Assembly (NCBI GenBank): GCA_031265345.1
Contig: JAISCU010000019.1
Span: 1 to 18,339 of the forward strand
Direction: 5' to 3'
Origin: Bifidobacteriaceae bacterium
GTDB lineage: Bacteria; Actinomycetota; Actinomycetes; Actinomycetales; WQXJ01
Length of the DNA stretch: 18,339 nt
Shown here: positions 1-7,117 of the stretch, piece after piece
Numbering within the stretch: position 1 is the first letter of the stretch
Layout: each line of letters begins with the position of its first letter
Notes under the pieces: generated by a model
Database searches by the model: none
The model's input: the letters and a program-made list of their open reading frames with translations, nothing else
What the model was told of the DNA's origin: nothing
Translations under genes and position numbers: made by a program

Positions 1-312
1 CTGGCCCTGATGGTCGCGCTGGGCGTGTTCGCGGTCCGCCGCTCCCGCCGCGCCGCGCTGGCCTCGCAGAACAGCCGTTCGGACGATGCCGCCGCCCCGA
101 CCGCGCCCCCATCGCCAGCCCCGGACAGGTCGGCCCGCGCGTCGGTCTCCGGTGACCCGGCCCCGACGCCAGCTGACCCGGTCGCAGCGCCGGAAACAGG
201 CTCAGGAGCAGTCGAACCCGAATTGGTGCCTGTCCCCAATTCCGGTGCGGGAGCGTCCCGCGCCACAGTCCAAGAATCCCCCAACCCAACCGAACAATTG
301 GAGAACAACTGA
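1..312 (+). CDS. C-terminal end of a membrane protein, probably FTR1-family iron permease (partial)
   Basis: The frame is open from the window edge to TGA at 310-312, so only the last 103 codons are visible. They begin with the end of a hydrophobic helix (LALMVALGVFAV), then a basic stop-transfer stretch (RRSRRAA), then about 80 residues of Ala/Pro/Ser-rich, probably disordered tail. Nothing in this fragment identifies the family. The FTR1 call rests on position: the next genes (P19 lipoprotein, DUF2318 protein, two FtsX permeases, ATPase) follow an FTR1-type iron permease in known P19 iron-uptake operons. FTR1 permeases import ferric iron through transmembrane REXXE motifs, which would lie upstream of the window. 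The tail is odd because it contains a REP-like palindrome (220-245) translated as ELVPVPNSG. The stop codon overlaps the next ATG by one base, indicating translational coupling. Confidence 0.6.
   Translation: MALMVALGVFAVRRSRRAALASQNSRSDDAAAPTAPPSPAPDRSARASVSGDPAPTPADPVAAPETGSGAVEPELVPVPNSGAGASRATVQESPNPTEQLENN
220..245. repeat. REP-like palindromic repeat, family 1, variant b, inside coding sequence
   Basis: The core ATTGGTGCCTGTCCCCAAT is an imperfect palindrome. It recurs at 10153-10177 and 10369-10394, with similarity continuing into a following CCGG-GCGGG stretch. It lies in frame in the tail of the first gene and is read as ELVPVPNSG. Confidence 0.85.
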
Positions 313-944
313 TGAAAACGCGATCCGCCGCCCTGCTCGGCGCCCTCGGTCTGGTCCTGACCTTGGGTCTGGCCGCCTGCGGCAACGATTCGGACAACGC
401 CGGTTCCTCGAACACGCCGAGCGCTGGCAGCGATGAGGGCGAGGGCCAGGCCCCGGCCCCCGGCGACGAGGGCGCCGCGGGCTTCGTCGAGGAGCCCATT
501 GGCGACGACCAAGTGGTCGGCCCGCTCAACGTGGCCGGCGTCTACTTCCAGCCGGTGGACATGGAACCGGCCGGCATGGGCCTGGCCGCCTCGGAATCGG
601 ACTTCCACATCGAGGCCGACATTTCCGCCGGTGAGAACGACCTCGGCTACGGCGTGGGCGATTTCGTGCCCAACTTGACGGTCGACTATTCGATCGTGGC
701 CGAGGATGGCACCGTCGCCTCGGAAGGCACGTTCATGCAGATGAACGCCTCGGACGGCCCGCATTACGGGGCCAACGTCGCACTGCCGGACGCCGGGACG
801 TACAAAGTGACGTTCAAGATCCACTCCCCGGAGGAGAACGGCCACCTGCTGCACGTGGACAAGGAGACCGGCGTCACCGGCAGGTTCTGGACCGAGCCGC
901 TGGAAGTGCAGTGGGACTGGGACTACGTGCCGCGCGAGTGGTGA
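312..944 (+). CDS. P19/Tp34-family iron-binding lipoprotein
   Basis: This 210-residue protein starts with a lipoprotein signal peptide: MKTR, a hydrophobic core, and a lipobox LAAC with Cys23 as the likely lipidated residue. A Gly/Asp/Glu-rich linker (about 24-65) is followed by a P19/Tp34 domain (about 66-210). The family binds iron and copper on the outer face of the membrane and hands iron to an FTR1 permease. Candidate metal ligands in family-typical contexts are His99 (SDFHIEADI), Met142 and Met144 (TFMQMNASDGPHYG), His151 and His171 (FKIHSPEENGH). The HLLHVDKETG-GRFW segment is also typical. ATG at 312 overlaps the preceding stop by one base and gives the right signal peptide length. 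DUF2318 and FtsX partners follow at once, as in Campylobacter p19 loci. Confidence 0.9.
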   Translation: MKTRSAALLGALGLVLTLGLAACGNDSDNAGSSNTPSAGSDEGEGQAPAPGDEGAAGFVEEPIGDDQVVGPLNVAGVYFQPVDMEPAGMGLAASESDFHIEADISAGENDLGYGVGDFVPNLTVDYSIVAEDGTVASEGTFMQMNASDGPHYGANVALPDAGTYKVTFKIHSPEENGHLLHVDKETGVTGRFWTEPLEVQWDWDYVPREW

Positions 945-952
945 TCTGCTGA

Positions 953-2263
953 ATGCTCGGTCAACTTGTCGCCGTCACCGCGGGGCTGGGTCCTGCCGCG
1001 CTGATGGTCGCCGTGATCGCGGTAGCGGGCCTGTCGGGACGTTCAGCCAAGAAGTCGTTCGGAGGCTTCCTGGCTGAGGGTTCTGAGCGGATGGCGCGCG
1101 CGACCGGTCGCACGTTGGCGGCGGCGACTGCCATCGGGATCACGGCGGGCCTGGCGCTGGCCCTGGTGCGCGAGTTGACTGGCATGTCCGGCCGGGAGGT
1201 CGTCTCCCTGTGGACCGGGGCCGCGTCGTTGGTCGCATTGGCCACGCTGGCCGTGGCCACGTGGCTGCCGGGCAAGGCTAACGGTTCATCGAAGACTTCC
1301 GGCCCGACCCGCCTTTGGCTCGTCGCGGCCGCCGCCGTTACGGCGCTGACCTGGTTCCAAGCGGTCCCGGCAGTCCTCCTGCAGTTGTCGAGTTTCGTGG
1401 TGCCCGGCACCAGCGCCGTCTCCACCGACTCCCTGATGCGGCTCTTCGGCTTCGCCTTGGGCGTGGCCCTGGTGGCGCTGGTCGCGGTCTTCGCGGTGCG
1501 GGCGGCGGACGGGGCCTCGGCGCGGACCGGACGCCTGGCTCTGACCGGGGCGGTCGCCGCAGGCACCGTGACCACCCTGGTGAGCTTGGCGCAACTGCTC
1601 ATAGCCCGCCGCCTGATCGATCTCCCCAGGCCCGTCTTCAAAGCCGTGGCCTGGGGCATCAACCATCAATCGCTGACGCTTTGGATTCTGGCGGCCATCG
1701 CCGTGGTGCCAGCCCTGACAATGCTCAAGGCCAACCGCCACCCGGCCACGGGCGGCGCCAACCCGGCCCGCGACCGCCTGGCCAAGGCGCTCGGGCGTCG
1801 GCGCCTCCACTACACGCTGGCCTCGGCCGCCACCTACGCCGCCATCGGCTGGGTGGTGACCTTCGGCGTGGCCATCGAGCATCGCGAGCCGGAGCTCTCG
1901 CCGCCGGAGCAATACGAGGTCATCGACGGGCTGGCCACCATCGACCTGGACGCGATCGACGACGGCCACCTGCACCGCTTCGCCTACACCACCGAGGAGG
2001 GCGTCGAGGTCAGGTTCATCGTCATCAAGAAGAACGGCGTCGCCTACGGGGTGGGCCTGGACGCCTGCGAGGTCTGCGGTCCCACCGGCTACTACGAGAA
2101 GGACGGCAAGATCATCTGCCGCCTCTGCGACGTCATCATGAACGTGGCCACCATCGGTTTCAAGGGCGGCTGCAACCCGATCCCGCTCGAATACACCCTC
2201 GACGGCGGCCAATTGCTGGTTCAGGCGGCGGACCTTGAGGCCGCCTCGGACATCTTCGCCTGA
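953..2263 (+). CDS. DUF2318 polytopic membrane protein with CxxC/CxxC domain
   Basis: The protein has 436 residues. Roughly eight hydrophobic helices occupy the first 310 residues. The C-terminal domain (about 315-436) carries the DUF2318 signature: Cys372-x2-Cys375, then YYEKDGKIICRLC (Cys389-x2-Cys392), VIMNVATIGFKGGCNPIPL with Cys407. The family is sometimes called Fe-S-membrane-like; paired cysteines followed by a GGCNPIP motif suggest a metal, Fe-S or thiol redox centre. It is a constant partner of P19 and FTR1 and is thought to pass electrons or assist iron reduction outside the membrane, but its biochemistry is not established. ATG 953 lies 8 bp after the P19 stop; no clear Shine-Dalgarno is visible, so translation is probably coupled. 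The FtsX permease follows 14 bp downstream. Confidence 0.88.
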   Translation: MLGQLVAVTAGLGPAALMVAVIAVAGLSGRSAKKSFGGFLAEGSERMARATGRTLAAATAIGITAGLALALVRELTGMSGREVVSLWTGAASLVALATLAVATWLPGKANGSSKTSGPTRLWLVAAAAVTALTWFQAVPAVLLQLSSFVVPGTSAVSTDSLMRLFGFALGVALVALVAVFAVRAADGASARTGRLALTGAVAAGTVTTLVSLAQLLIARRLIDLPRPVFKAVAWGINHQSLTLWILAAIAVVPALTMLKANRHPATGGANPARDRLAKALGRRRLHYTLASAATYAAIGWVVTFGVAIEHREPELSPPEQYEVIDGLATIDLDAIDDGHLHRFAYTTEEGVEVRFIVIKKNGVAYGVGLDACEVCGPTGYYEKDGKIICRLCDVIMNVATIGFKGGCNPIPLEYTLDGGQLLVQAADLEAASDIFA

Positions 2264-2277
2264 GGGGAGCGCGGGTC

Positions 2278-3588
2278 ATGTTCTGGCGGATGGTGGGCGG
2301 CGCACTGACCCGCGAGCGCTCCAAGCGGGTCATGATCGCCGCCACCACGGCGCTCGGCGCCTCGGTCGCCACGGCCATGCTCGGCGTCATGTTCGACGTG
2401 GGCGACAAGGTCAACCAGGAGCTCAAGGCCTACGGCGCCAACATCACGGTCCAGGCCAAGGGCGCGGCCGTCCTGGACGAGCTCTACGAACTCGAGGGCC
2501 CCCCGACCGCCCGGGCCGCGCTGGCCGAGGCGGACCTGCCGTCCATCAAGACCATCTTCTGGGCTTTCAACATCCTCGATTTCGCCCCCTTCCTGTCCGC
2601 CGAGGCCCGGTTGGACAACAACCAGTTGGACGATGCCGCCGGGTCGGCTTCCGACGAGCCCGTTACGGTCGTGGGGACCTGGTTCGCCAAGCCGCTCGAT
2701 CTGCCCACTGGCGAGCACGCCGTGGCCGGGATCCTGAACCTCCGCTCCTGGTGGGAGGTCGAAGGCGGTTGGATCGCGGACGGCGACGAGGATCTGGCCC
2801 TGGTCGGGTCGGACCTGGCCGCGGCTCGCGGGCTGGAGCTTGGCGACACGATCTCGCTGACCGGCGAGGGCGGGTCGGCCGAGGTCCGGGTGGCCGGGAT
2901 CGTGGCGACCTCGGGCGAGGAGTCCGGCCAGGCGATAGTGCCGCTGGCGACCGCCCAACGACTGGCCGGGCGGCCGGGCGAGGTGGACTCGGTCGAGGTC
3001 AGCGCGCTCACCACGCCGGACAACGACCTGGCTCGCAAGGCCGCGCGGAACCCGCAGGCGCTCACCATCTCGGAGTGGGAGACCTGGTATTGCACCGCCT
3101 ACGCCTCCTCCATCGCCTACCAGATCGAGGAGGTGATCCCGGAGGCGGTCGCCAAACCGGTCCGCCAGGTCACCGAGTCCTCGGGTTCGATCCTGGCCAA
3201 GACCAGGCTGCTGATGGCGATGGTGACCGTGCTGTCGCTGATCGCCTCGGCCCTGGCGATAGCCAACCTGGTCACCGCCTCGGTGATCGAACGGGCTCCG
3301 CAGATCGGCCTGCTGAAGGCCGTGGGCGCGTCCGACGCCTCGGTGGTGCGGCTGATCCTGGCCGAGATGGCCTTGGTCGGGCTGGCCGGAGGCCTGGTCG
3401 GTTACGGTGCCGGGCTGGGGTTCGCCCAAGTGATCGGCCACTCCGTGTTCGCCTCGGCCATCGCTGTCCGGCCGATGGTCGCCCTGCTGGTGGCGGCGTT
3501 GGTGGTCCTGGTGGTGCTGGGCGGATCACTGCCGTCGATCCGGCTGCTGCTGCGCCTGCGCCCGGCCGATGTGTTGCACGGGCGGTGA
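2278..3588 (+). CDS. FtsX/MacB-like ABC transporter permease (first of pair)
   Basis: This 436-residue protein has the MacB-type layout. One N-terminal helix (about 18-40, after MFWRMVGGALTRERSKR) leads into a large extracytoplasmic domain (about 41-300). Three C-terminal helices follow: around LLMAMVTVLSLIASALA, LAEMALVGLAGGLVGYG and VALLVAALVVLVVLGG. It ends RPADVLHGR, matching the usual P-x-x-x-LRG ending. The segment ELKAYGANITV is shared with the next gene (EMRAYGANLLV) and typifies the FtsX proteins found next to DUF2318. Such permeases normally do not carry small substrates; they couple ATP hydrolysis to conformational work outside the membrane. Here the partners would be the P19/DUF2318 iron machinery (inference). 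A strong GAGGGGAG ribosome site at 2263-2270 fixes ATG 2278. Confidence 0.88.
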   Translation: MFWRMVGGALTRERSKRVMIAATTALGASVATAMLGVMFDVGDKVNQELKAYGANITVQAKGAAVLDELYELEGPPTARAALAEADLPSIKTIFWAFNILDFAPFLSAEARLDNNQLDDAAGSASDEPVTVVGTWFAKPLDLPTGEHAVAGILNLRSWWEVEGGWIADGDEDLALVGSDLAAARGLELGDTISLTGEGGSAEVRVAGIVATSGEESGQAIVPLATAQRLAGRPGEVDSVEVSALTTPDNDLARKAARNPQALTISEWETWYCTAYASSIAYQIEEVIPEAVAKPVRQVTESSGSILAKTRLLMAMVTVLSLIASALAIANLVTASVIERAPQIGLLKAVGASDASVVRLILAEMALVGLAGGLVGYGAGLGFAQVIGHSVFASAIAVRPMVALLVAALVVLVVLGGSLPSIRLLLRLRPADVLHGR

Positions 3589-3593
3589 GAACA

Positions 3594-5030
3594 ATGTCCC
3601 ATGAACCGCAACCCCGACCAGCCGGCGAGGCGGCATCGTCGCGGCCCGCCAACGAGGCCGCGCCGACCCGACGGGACAGCCAGGCGGGATTGGCCGCCGA
3701 CGCCCGACCGGCCAGCGGGCCGCGACCGCCCGGCGGCCCCAGGCCGGGCGCCGCCAAGGGAGAGGTGAGCAAGGCTCGGCGGGCGATGTTCTGGCGAATG
3801 GTCCTGCGTTCAGTGACCCGCCGCCGCTCGCGGGTGCTGATCGCTGTGCTGGCGGTCGGGATCGGCGCGACCACCCTGTTCGCGCTGGCCTCGATAGCCA
3901 CCGACATCCCCCGCCAGATGACCCGCGAGATGCGGGCCTACGGAGCGAATCTGCTGGTCATGCCCAAGGACGGCGGTGTCGGAGTGCCAGCGGAGGCTCT
4001 CGCCCAGGTGGCGGACGCGCTGGAGGGCTCCGAGGTCATCGGATCGGCGCCCTACCGCTACGAGACCCTGCGGCTGAACGAACAGCCCTATCTGACCGCT
4101 GGCACCGACCTCGAGGCGGTCCGCCAAGTCAGTCCCTATTGGTATGTGGAGGGCGACTGGCCCGAGGGCCCGGACGAGGTGCTGATCGGCCAGGACATCG
4201 CCGAATGGATCGGCTTGGCCCCCGGCGACCAAGCCGAGTTGGTGGCGGCCAACCAGGCCGTGGGGACTGGCGGTGTGGCCGGAGCCGACCCGGCGGCATC
4301 GGCGGACCCGAACCAGGCCGCGGGGAGTGGGGGCGCGGCCGGAGCCGACCCGGCGGCATCTGCGGCTCCGAACGAAGTCTTGGAAGAGGAGACGGCGGCC
4401 CTGTTCACCGTGGCGGGCGTGCTGTCCACGGGCGGCTCCGAGGACGAGTTGATCCTGATGCCGCTGGAGGGCTTGGAGGAGTTGACGGGACTGGCCGGGC
4501 GGTACGACGTGGTCGAGTACTCGGTGGCGGCGTCGGGCGGCCAGATCGAGGCGCTGGCGGATCGGATCGACGCAGAGATCGAGCAGGTGACTGCCGCGCC
4601 GGTCAAACGGCTGACCGAATCGGACAACTATGTGCTGTCGATGCTGCGGTCGCTGTTGGTGCTGATCACGGTGATAGTGCTGGCGCTGACCATGATCGGC
4701 GTCTCGACCACGATGATGGCGGTGGTCGCGGAACGCCAAGGCGAGATCGCTCTGCGCAAGGCGCTGGGGGCCAGTATCCGGGAAGTCGAACGTGAGTTCT
4801 TGAGCGAGAGCTTGGCGTTGGGGGCGGTCGGCGGCGCGTTCGGGACCGGTTTGGGCTACCTGCTGGCGCAGGTGATCAGCTTGAACGTGTTCCATCGGCC
4901 GGTCGCGATGACCTGGTGGCTGGCGCTGGTGACCGTCGGCCTGTCTACGCTGGTGGCCTGGGGGGCTGCGCTGATACCTGTTCGGCGGGCGGCGGACGTT
5001 GATCCGGCTGTGGTCCTGCGGGGCGAATGA
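3594..5030 (+). CDS. FtsX/MacB-like ABC transporter permease (second of pair) with disordered N-terminus
   Basis: The protein has 478 residues from ATG 3594. Residues 1-63 are Pro/Ala/Arg-rich and look like a disordered cytoplasmic extension. The FtsX core starts at MFWRMVLRSVTRRRSR (residue 65), with TM1 (VLIAVLAVGIGATTLF), an extracytoplasmic domain containing EMRAYGANLLVMPKDG, and three C-terminal helices ending DPAVVLRGE. A 20-residue unit is duplicated in the outer domain (4251-4370). ATG 3594 lies 5 bp after the first permease stop and was chosen for that coupling; ATG 3786, just before the conserved core, is the alternative and would drop the extension. No strong ribosome site decides between them. 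It should form a heterodimer with the preceding permease, driven by the ATPase that follows. Confidence 0.86.
   Translation: MSHEPQPRPAGEAASSRPANEAAPTRRDSQAGLAADARPASGPRPPGGPRPGAAKGEVSKARRAMFWRMVLRSVTRRRSRVLIAVLAVGIGATTLFALASIATDIPRQMTREMRAYGANLLVMPKDGGVGVPAEALAQVADALEGSEVIGSAPYRYETLRLNEQPYLTAGTDLEAVRQVSPYWYVEGDWPEGPDEVLIGQDIAEWIGLAPGDQAELVAANQAVGTGGVAGADPAASADPNQAAGSGGAAGADPAASAAPNEVLEEETAALFTVAGVLSTGGSEDELILMPLEGLEELTGLAGRYDVVEYSVAASGGQIEALADRIDAEIEQVTAAPVKRLTESDNYVLSMLRSLLVLITVIVLALTMIGVSTTMMAVVAERQGEIALRKALGASIREVEREFLSESLALGAVGGAFGTGLGYLLAQVISLNVFHRPVAMTWWLALVTVGLSTLVAWGAALIPVRRAADVDPAVVLRGE
4251..4370 (+). repeat. 60-bp tandem duplication (2 copies) inside the second permease
   Basis: Units at 4251-4310 and 4311-4370 both begin AACCAGGCCG and share GGCCGGAGCCGACCCGGCGG. 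They encode NQAVGTGGVAGADPAASADP and NQAAGSGGAAGADPAASAAP. The length is a multiple of three, so the frame is kept and the outer domain gains a flexible Gly/Ala loop. Confidence 0.9.
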
Positions 5031-5051
5031 ATTGCGGAAAGGGAGGAACCG

Positions 5052-5723
5052 ATGAGCGCGTTGCTCGAATTGGAGGAGGTCTCCAAGGTCTACGGGGAGC
5101 TGCGGGCGCTGGACAGCGTCTCGTTGAGCGTTCCGCGCGGGCAGTGGCTGTCGATCGTGGGGCCGTCCGGGTCCGGCAAGACCACCTTGATGAACATAGT
5201 CGGCGCGATGGACCGGGCCAGTTCCGGGTCGGTGCTGCTGGACGGCGTCGAACTGAGCCAATTGGGGTCGAAAGAACTGGCCCGGATCAGACGGCAAACC
5301 GTTGGCCTGATCTTCCAGAAGTTCCACTTGATCAGCCATTTGACCGCGGTGGAGAACGTCATGGTGGCGCAGTACTACCACTCCATGCCGGACGAATCGG
5401 AGGCGCTGGCGGCGCTCGACCGGGTCGGCTTGAAGGCGCGCGCGACGCATCTGCCCTCCCAGCTTTCCGGCGGCGAGCAACAGCGGGTCTGCATAGCGCG
5501 GGCGTTGATCAACTACCCCGCCCTCGTCCTGGCGGACGAGCCGACCGGCAACCTGGACGCGGCGAACGAGGAAACAGTGCTGGACATCTTCCGGTCGCTG
5601 CACGCCGACGGGACCACCCTGGTGGTGGTGACCCACGATCCTTCCGTCGCCGCCGAGGGCCAGCGCGAGATCGCCCTCGATCACGGCCGAATGGTCCGGG
5701 AGGTCTTCCATGACCACGACTGA
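5052..5723 (+). CDS. ABC transporter ATP-binding protein (LolD/MacB type)
   Basis: This 223-residue ATPase has every canonical motif: Walker A GPSGSGKT (37-44), Q-loop Gln89 (GLIFQKFHLI), signature LSGGEQQ (138-144), Walker B VLADEP (159-164), D-loop GNLD (166-169) and H-loop His195 (VVTHDP). The length and the FQ-F-L-LTA-ENV pattern are those of the LolD/MacB/FtsE group that powers FtsX permeases. It would energise the two preceding permeases at the inner face of the membrane. GGGAGG at 5041-5046 places ATG 5052 well, 21 bp after the permease stop. Its last 14 bp overlap the first possible start of the FMN-binding lipoprotein, another sign of a single operon. Confidence 0.95.
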   Translation: MSALLELEEVSKVYGELRALDSVSLSVPRGQWLSIVGPSGSGKTTLMNIVGAMDRASSGSVLLDGVELSQLGSKELARIRRQTVGLIFQKFHLISHLTAVENVMVAQYYHSMPDESEALAALDRVGLKARATHLPSQLSGGEQQRVCIARALINYPALVLADEPTGNLDAANEETVLDIFRSLHADGTTLVVVTHDPSVAAEGQREIALDHGRMVREVFHDHD

Positions 5724-6468
5724 TCCGAACCGGGCGGATCACGGGTTAGCGTCAGACGCCAACCCGTGTTCCGGTGCCGTCCGCGAGCGGGGAGCCCACG
5801 CCGGGTCCGGGAGGTCCTCCGTGACCACGATTGACTTGACCAGGGCCGATCACGGGTTAACGTCAGACGCTAACCCGTGTTCCGGGTCCGGGGCGCGCGA
5901 GGCGGCAGCGCGCAGGGCCGGGTTGGGGGAGCCGGTAGGGACGCGGGGGACCGGGGCGCGCGGGTCTGGATTCGCGGGGCTGGCAGGGCTGGGGGTGCTG
6001 GTTGGGGCGGCGGGGGCCGCCCTGGCTGGTTGCGGGTCCGGGGCGCCGCCGTTCGACTCCTCGCTGCCCCTGGCCGACGGCGTCTGGGTGGGGGAGAGCT
6101 CGCCGGACGAGGACGGGGCGTTCGGGCGTTCGACTGTGACCGTCGCGGGCGGCGAGGTCATCGGCAGCGAATACGTGACCGTACAGGCCGGAGGCTCGAT
6201 CAAGGCTGAGGACTACGGGAAGGACTCGTCTGGCCAGATCGCCAACCGGTCGGCCTACCGGGCTGCGCAGAAGGCCGTCGCCGCCTTCGACGTCTACGCC
6301 CGCGAATTGCTTGAGGTCGGCGTTCCAGCGGATGTGGACGTGGTCTCGGGCGCGACCATAGCCCACGGGCAGTTCTTGGAGGCGGCCACGGACGCGCTGA
6401 CGCAGGCGCAAGCGGCGGTCGAGACGGGCGCGGTCAGCTCGGTCGCGCCGCGTGAGGGCTCGCCGTAG
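5710..6468 (+). CDS. FMN-binding-domain lipoprotein (flavin carrier)
   Basis: The protein has 252 residues from ATG 5710. The C-terminal part (about 122-240) is an FMN_bind domain: DGVWVGESSPDEDGAFGRSTVTVAGGEVIG, a KDSSGQIANRSAYRAAQKAV helix, and VDVVSGATIAHGQF. In this family the Thr of S-G-A-T (here Thr216) receives FMN by a phosphoester bond made by ApbE; a probable apbE lies downstream. A hydrophobic stretch ending LAGC (Cys108) looks like a lipobox, which puts the carrier on the outer face. The start is uncertain. ATG 5710 and GTG 5821 both have GGGAGG sites because the region is duplicated, and both leave an unusually long leader before the lipobox. TTG 5923 would give an ordinary signal peptide but has a weak ribosome site. 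Likely role: an electron carrier for the DUF2318/P19 iron system (inference). Confidence 0.85.
   Translation: MTTTDPNRADHGLASDANPCSGAVRERGAHAGSGRSSVTTIDLTRADHGLTSDANPCSGSGAREAAARRAGLGEPVGTRGTGARGSGFAGLAGLGVLVGAAGAALAGCGSGAPPFDSSLPLADGVWVGESSPDEDGAFGRSTVTVAGGEVIGSEYVTVQAGGSIKAEDYGKDSSGQIANRSAYRAAQKAVAAFDVYARELLEVGVPADVDVVSGATIAHGQFLEAATDALTQAQAAVETGAVSSVAPREGSP
5740..5768. repeat. REP-like palindrome, family 2, copy 1
   Basis: Two 14-nt arms, CACGGGTTAGCGTC and GACGCCAACCCGTG, flank a single A and pair with one mismatch. It lies in coding sequence and is read through as HGLASDANPC. Confidence 0.85.
5851..5879. repeat. REP-like palindrome, family 2, copy 2
   Basis: The arms CACGGGTTAACGTC and GACGCTAACCCGTG flank a single A, again with one mismatch but at a neighbouring position. 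It lies 111 bp after copy 1, within the tandem duplication. Confidence 0.85.
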
Positions 6469-6638
6469 GGCGGCCTTGGTGGTGGACCATGACGCGCGAT
6501 AGTGGCCGCCCGGCGGCGGGTCCCATCCTCGGACCGGCTTTCAGCCGGACGATGCTGTCCGGTCGCAACGCCATTTGGTTCGGGGCACAGGCCGCGCGGC
6601 TCGGGCGGCGGGCGCTCTCCGCTCGCCATGGGTGGCCG

Positions 6639-6690
6639 AAAAGACAAGATCCCTGGCACTCGGCGCCGACTGTCAGGGATCGTGTCTTTT
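6639..6690. terminator. Long hairpin from a repeat pair, possible bidirectional terminator
   Basis: AAAAGACA-AGATCCCTGGCA can pair with TGTCAGGGATCGTGTCTTTT, about 18 of 20 positions, around a GC-rich loop. The stem ends in A4/T4 tracts, so the structure could work as a terminator for the iron operon ending 170 bp upstream. This role is inferred; the T tract is short. Confidence 0.4.
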
Positions 6691-6847
6691 GTGCGGGCCT
6701 GGTTTCAGCGACTGTTAGGGATCGTGTCTTTTCTCAATCGTGCCCGATTCGGGTCACGCCGCTGACCTGCGGTTCCACCGTCGCCCGCGGCGAGGGCCGG
6801 AGGAGAAAAGACACAATCCCTGACACTCGACGAGGACCCGTCCGAAA

Positions 6848-6900
6848 GAAAGACACAATCCCTGACACTCGCGCGCGACAATCACGGATTTTGTCTTTTC
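6848..6900. repeat. Second facing repeat pair (hairpin)
   Basis: The forward copy at 6848-6871 (GAAAGACACAATCCCTGACA) faces the reverse copy at 6878-6900 (ending GATTTTGTCTTTTC). The pair forms an imperfect stem around a CGCGCG-containing loop. Confidence 0.6.
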
Positions 6901-7117
6901 CGGGGACCCCGACTCCCGGGACACAGGCTGTCGACACGGAGGCCGACCGCGACCTGTGCACAGCGCCCGGACCGCGCGACCCCAAGGGGAACAGCATCGC
7001 GTCCGGCCGTGGCCGCGCAAGGACAGTGGTGCCTCGGGGCCGGGCTTCAGGACGGACGATGCCGCCCAGCAGCGGCCGCACGGCGACAAGGCTGATCATC
7101 GGACGGGCTCGCAGCCG

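Larger units (their letters stand above)
5693..5914 (+). repeat. 111-bp in-frame tandem duplication carrying a ribosome site, a start codon and a palindrome
   Basis: Positions 5693-5803 and about 5804-5914 are diverged tandem copies with an exact 111-bp offset. Each has GGGAGG (5698-5703 and 5809-5814), a start codon (ATG 5710 and GTG 5821) followed by ACCACGA, and a 29-nt palindrome. The encoded starts are MTTTDPNRADHGLASDANPC and VTTIDLTRADHGLTSDANPC. Both ends are approximate because the copies have diverged. Confidence 0.85.
6639..6900. repeat. Cluster of six palindrome-forming repeats (family 3)
   Basis: The unit is close to AAAAGACACAATCCCTGACA. Copies lie at 6639-6660 (forward), 6670-6690 (reverse), 6712-6732 (reverse), 6806-6826 (forward), 6848-6871 (forward) and 6878-6900 (reverse, most diverged). 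The order is forward, reverse, reverse, forward, forward, reverse, so copies 1+2 and 5+6 form facing pairs. Spacing is irregular and orientation alternates, which is unlike CRISPR and like REP/BIME clusters. The window shows no transposase gene. Confidence 0.88.
6469..7117. other. Gene-free stretch between the iron operon and apbE
   Basis: I see no credible gene in these 649 bp; the frames open here show no family features and run across the repeats. Near its start lie two small hairpins: CCGGCTTTCAGCCGG at 6535-6549 and CCGGAC-GATGCT-GTCCGG at 6546-6563, which overlap and exclude one another. The middle (6639-6900) is filled with the family-3 repeats. The last 200 bp show nothing recognisable, and no strong ribosome site precedes apbE. 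Confidence 0.7.

Noticed and set aside
2235..3593. Upstream extension of the second permease frame back to 2235
   Set aside because: The frame stays open only by GC bias; it overlaps the whole first permease and encodes Arg/Gly-rich nonsense there.
3810..5717. 635-codon minus-strand open frame opposite the second permease and the ATPase
   Set aside because: It is His/Gln/Arg-rich and lies antisense to genes with full canonical motifs.
5710..5900. FMN riboswitch suspected because of the flavin genes
   Set aside because: The structure seen is a simple duplicated palindrome; none of the conserved FMN aptamer blocks is recognisable.
6639..6900. CRISPR-like array from repeated 20-24 bp units
   Set aside because: Copies alternate in orientation, spacing is irregular, the units pair into hairpins, and no cas gene is near.
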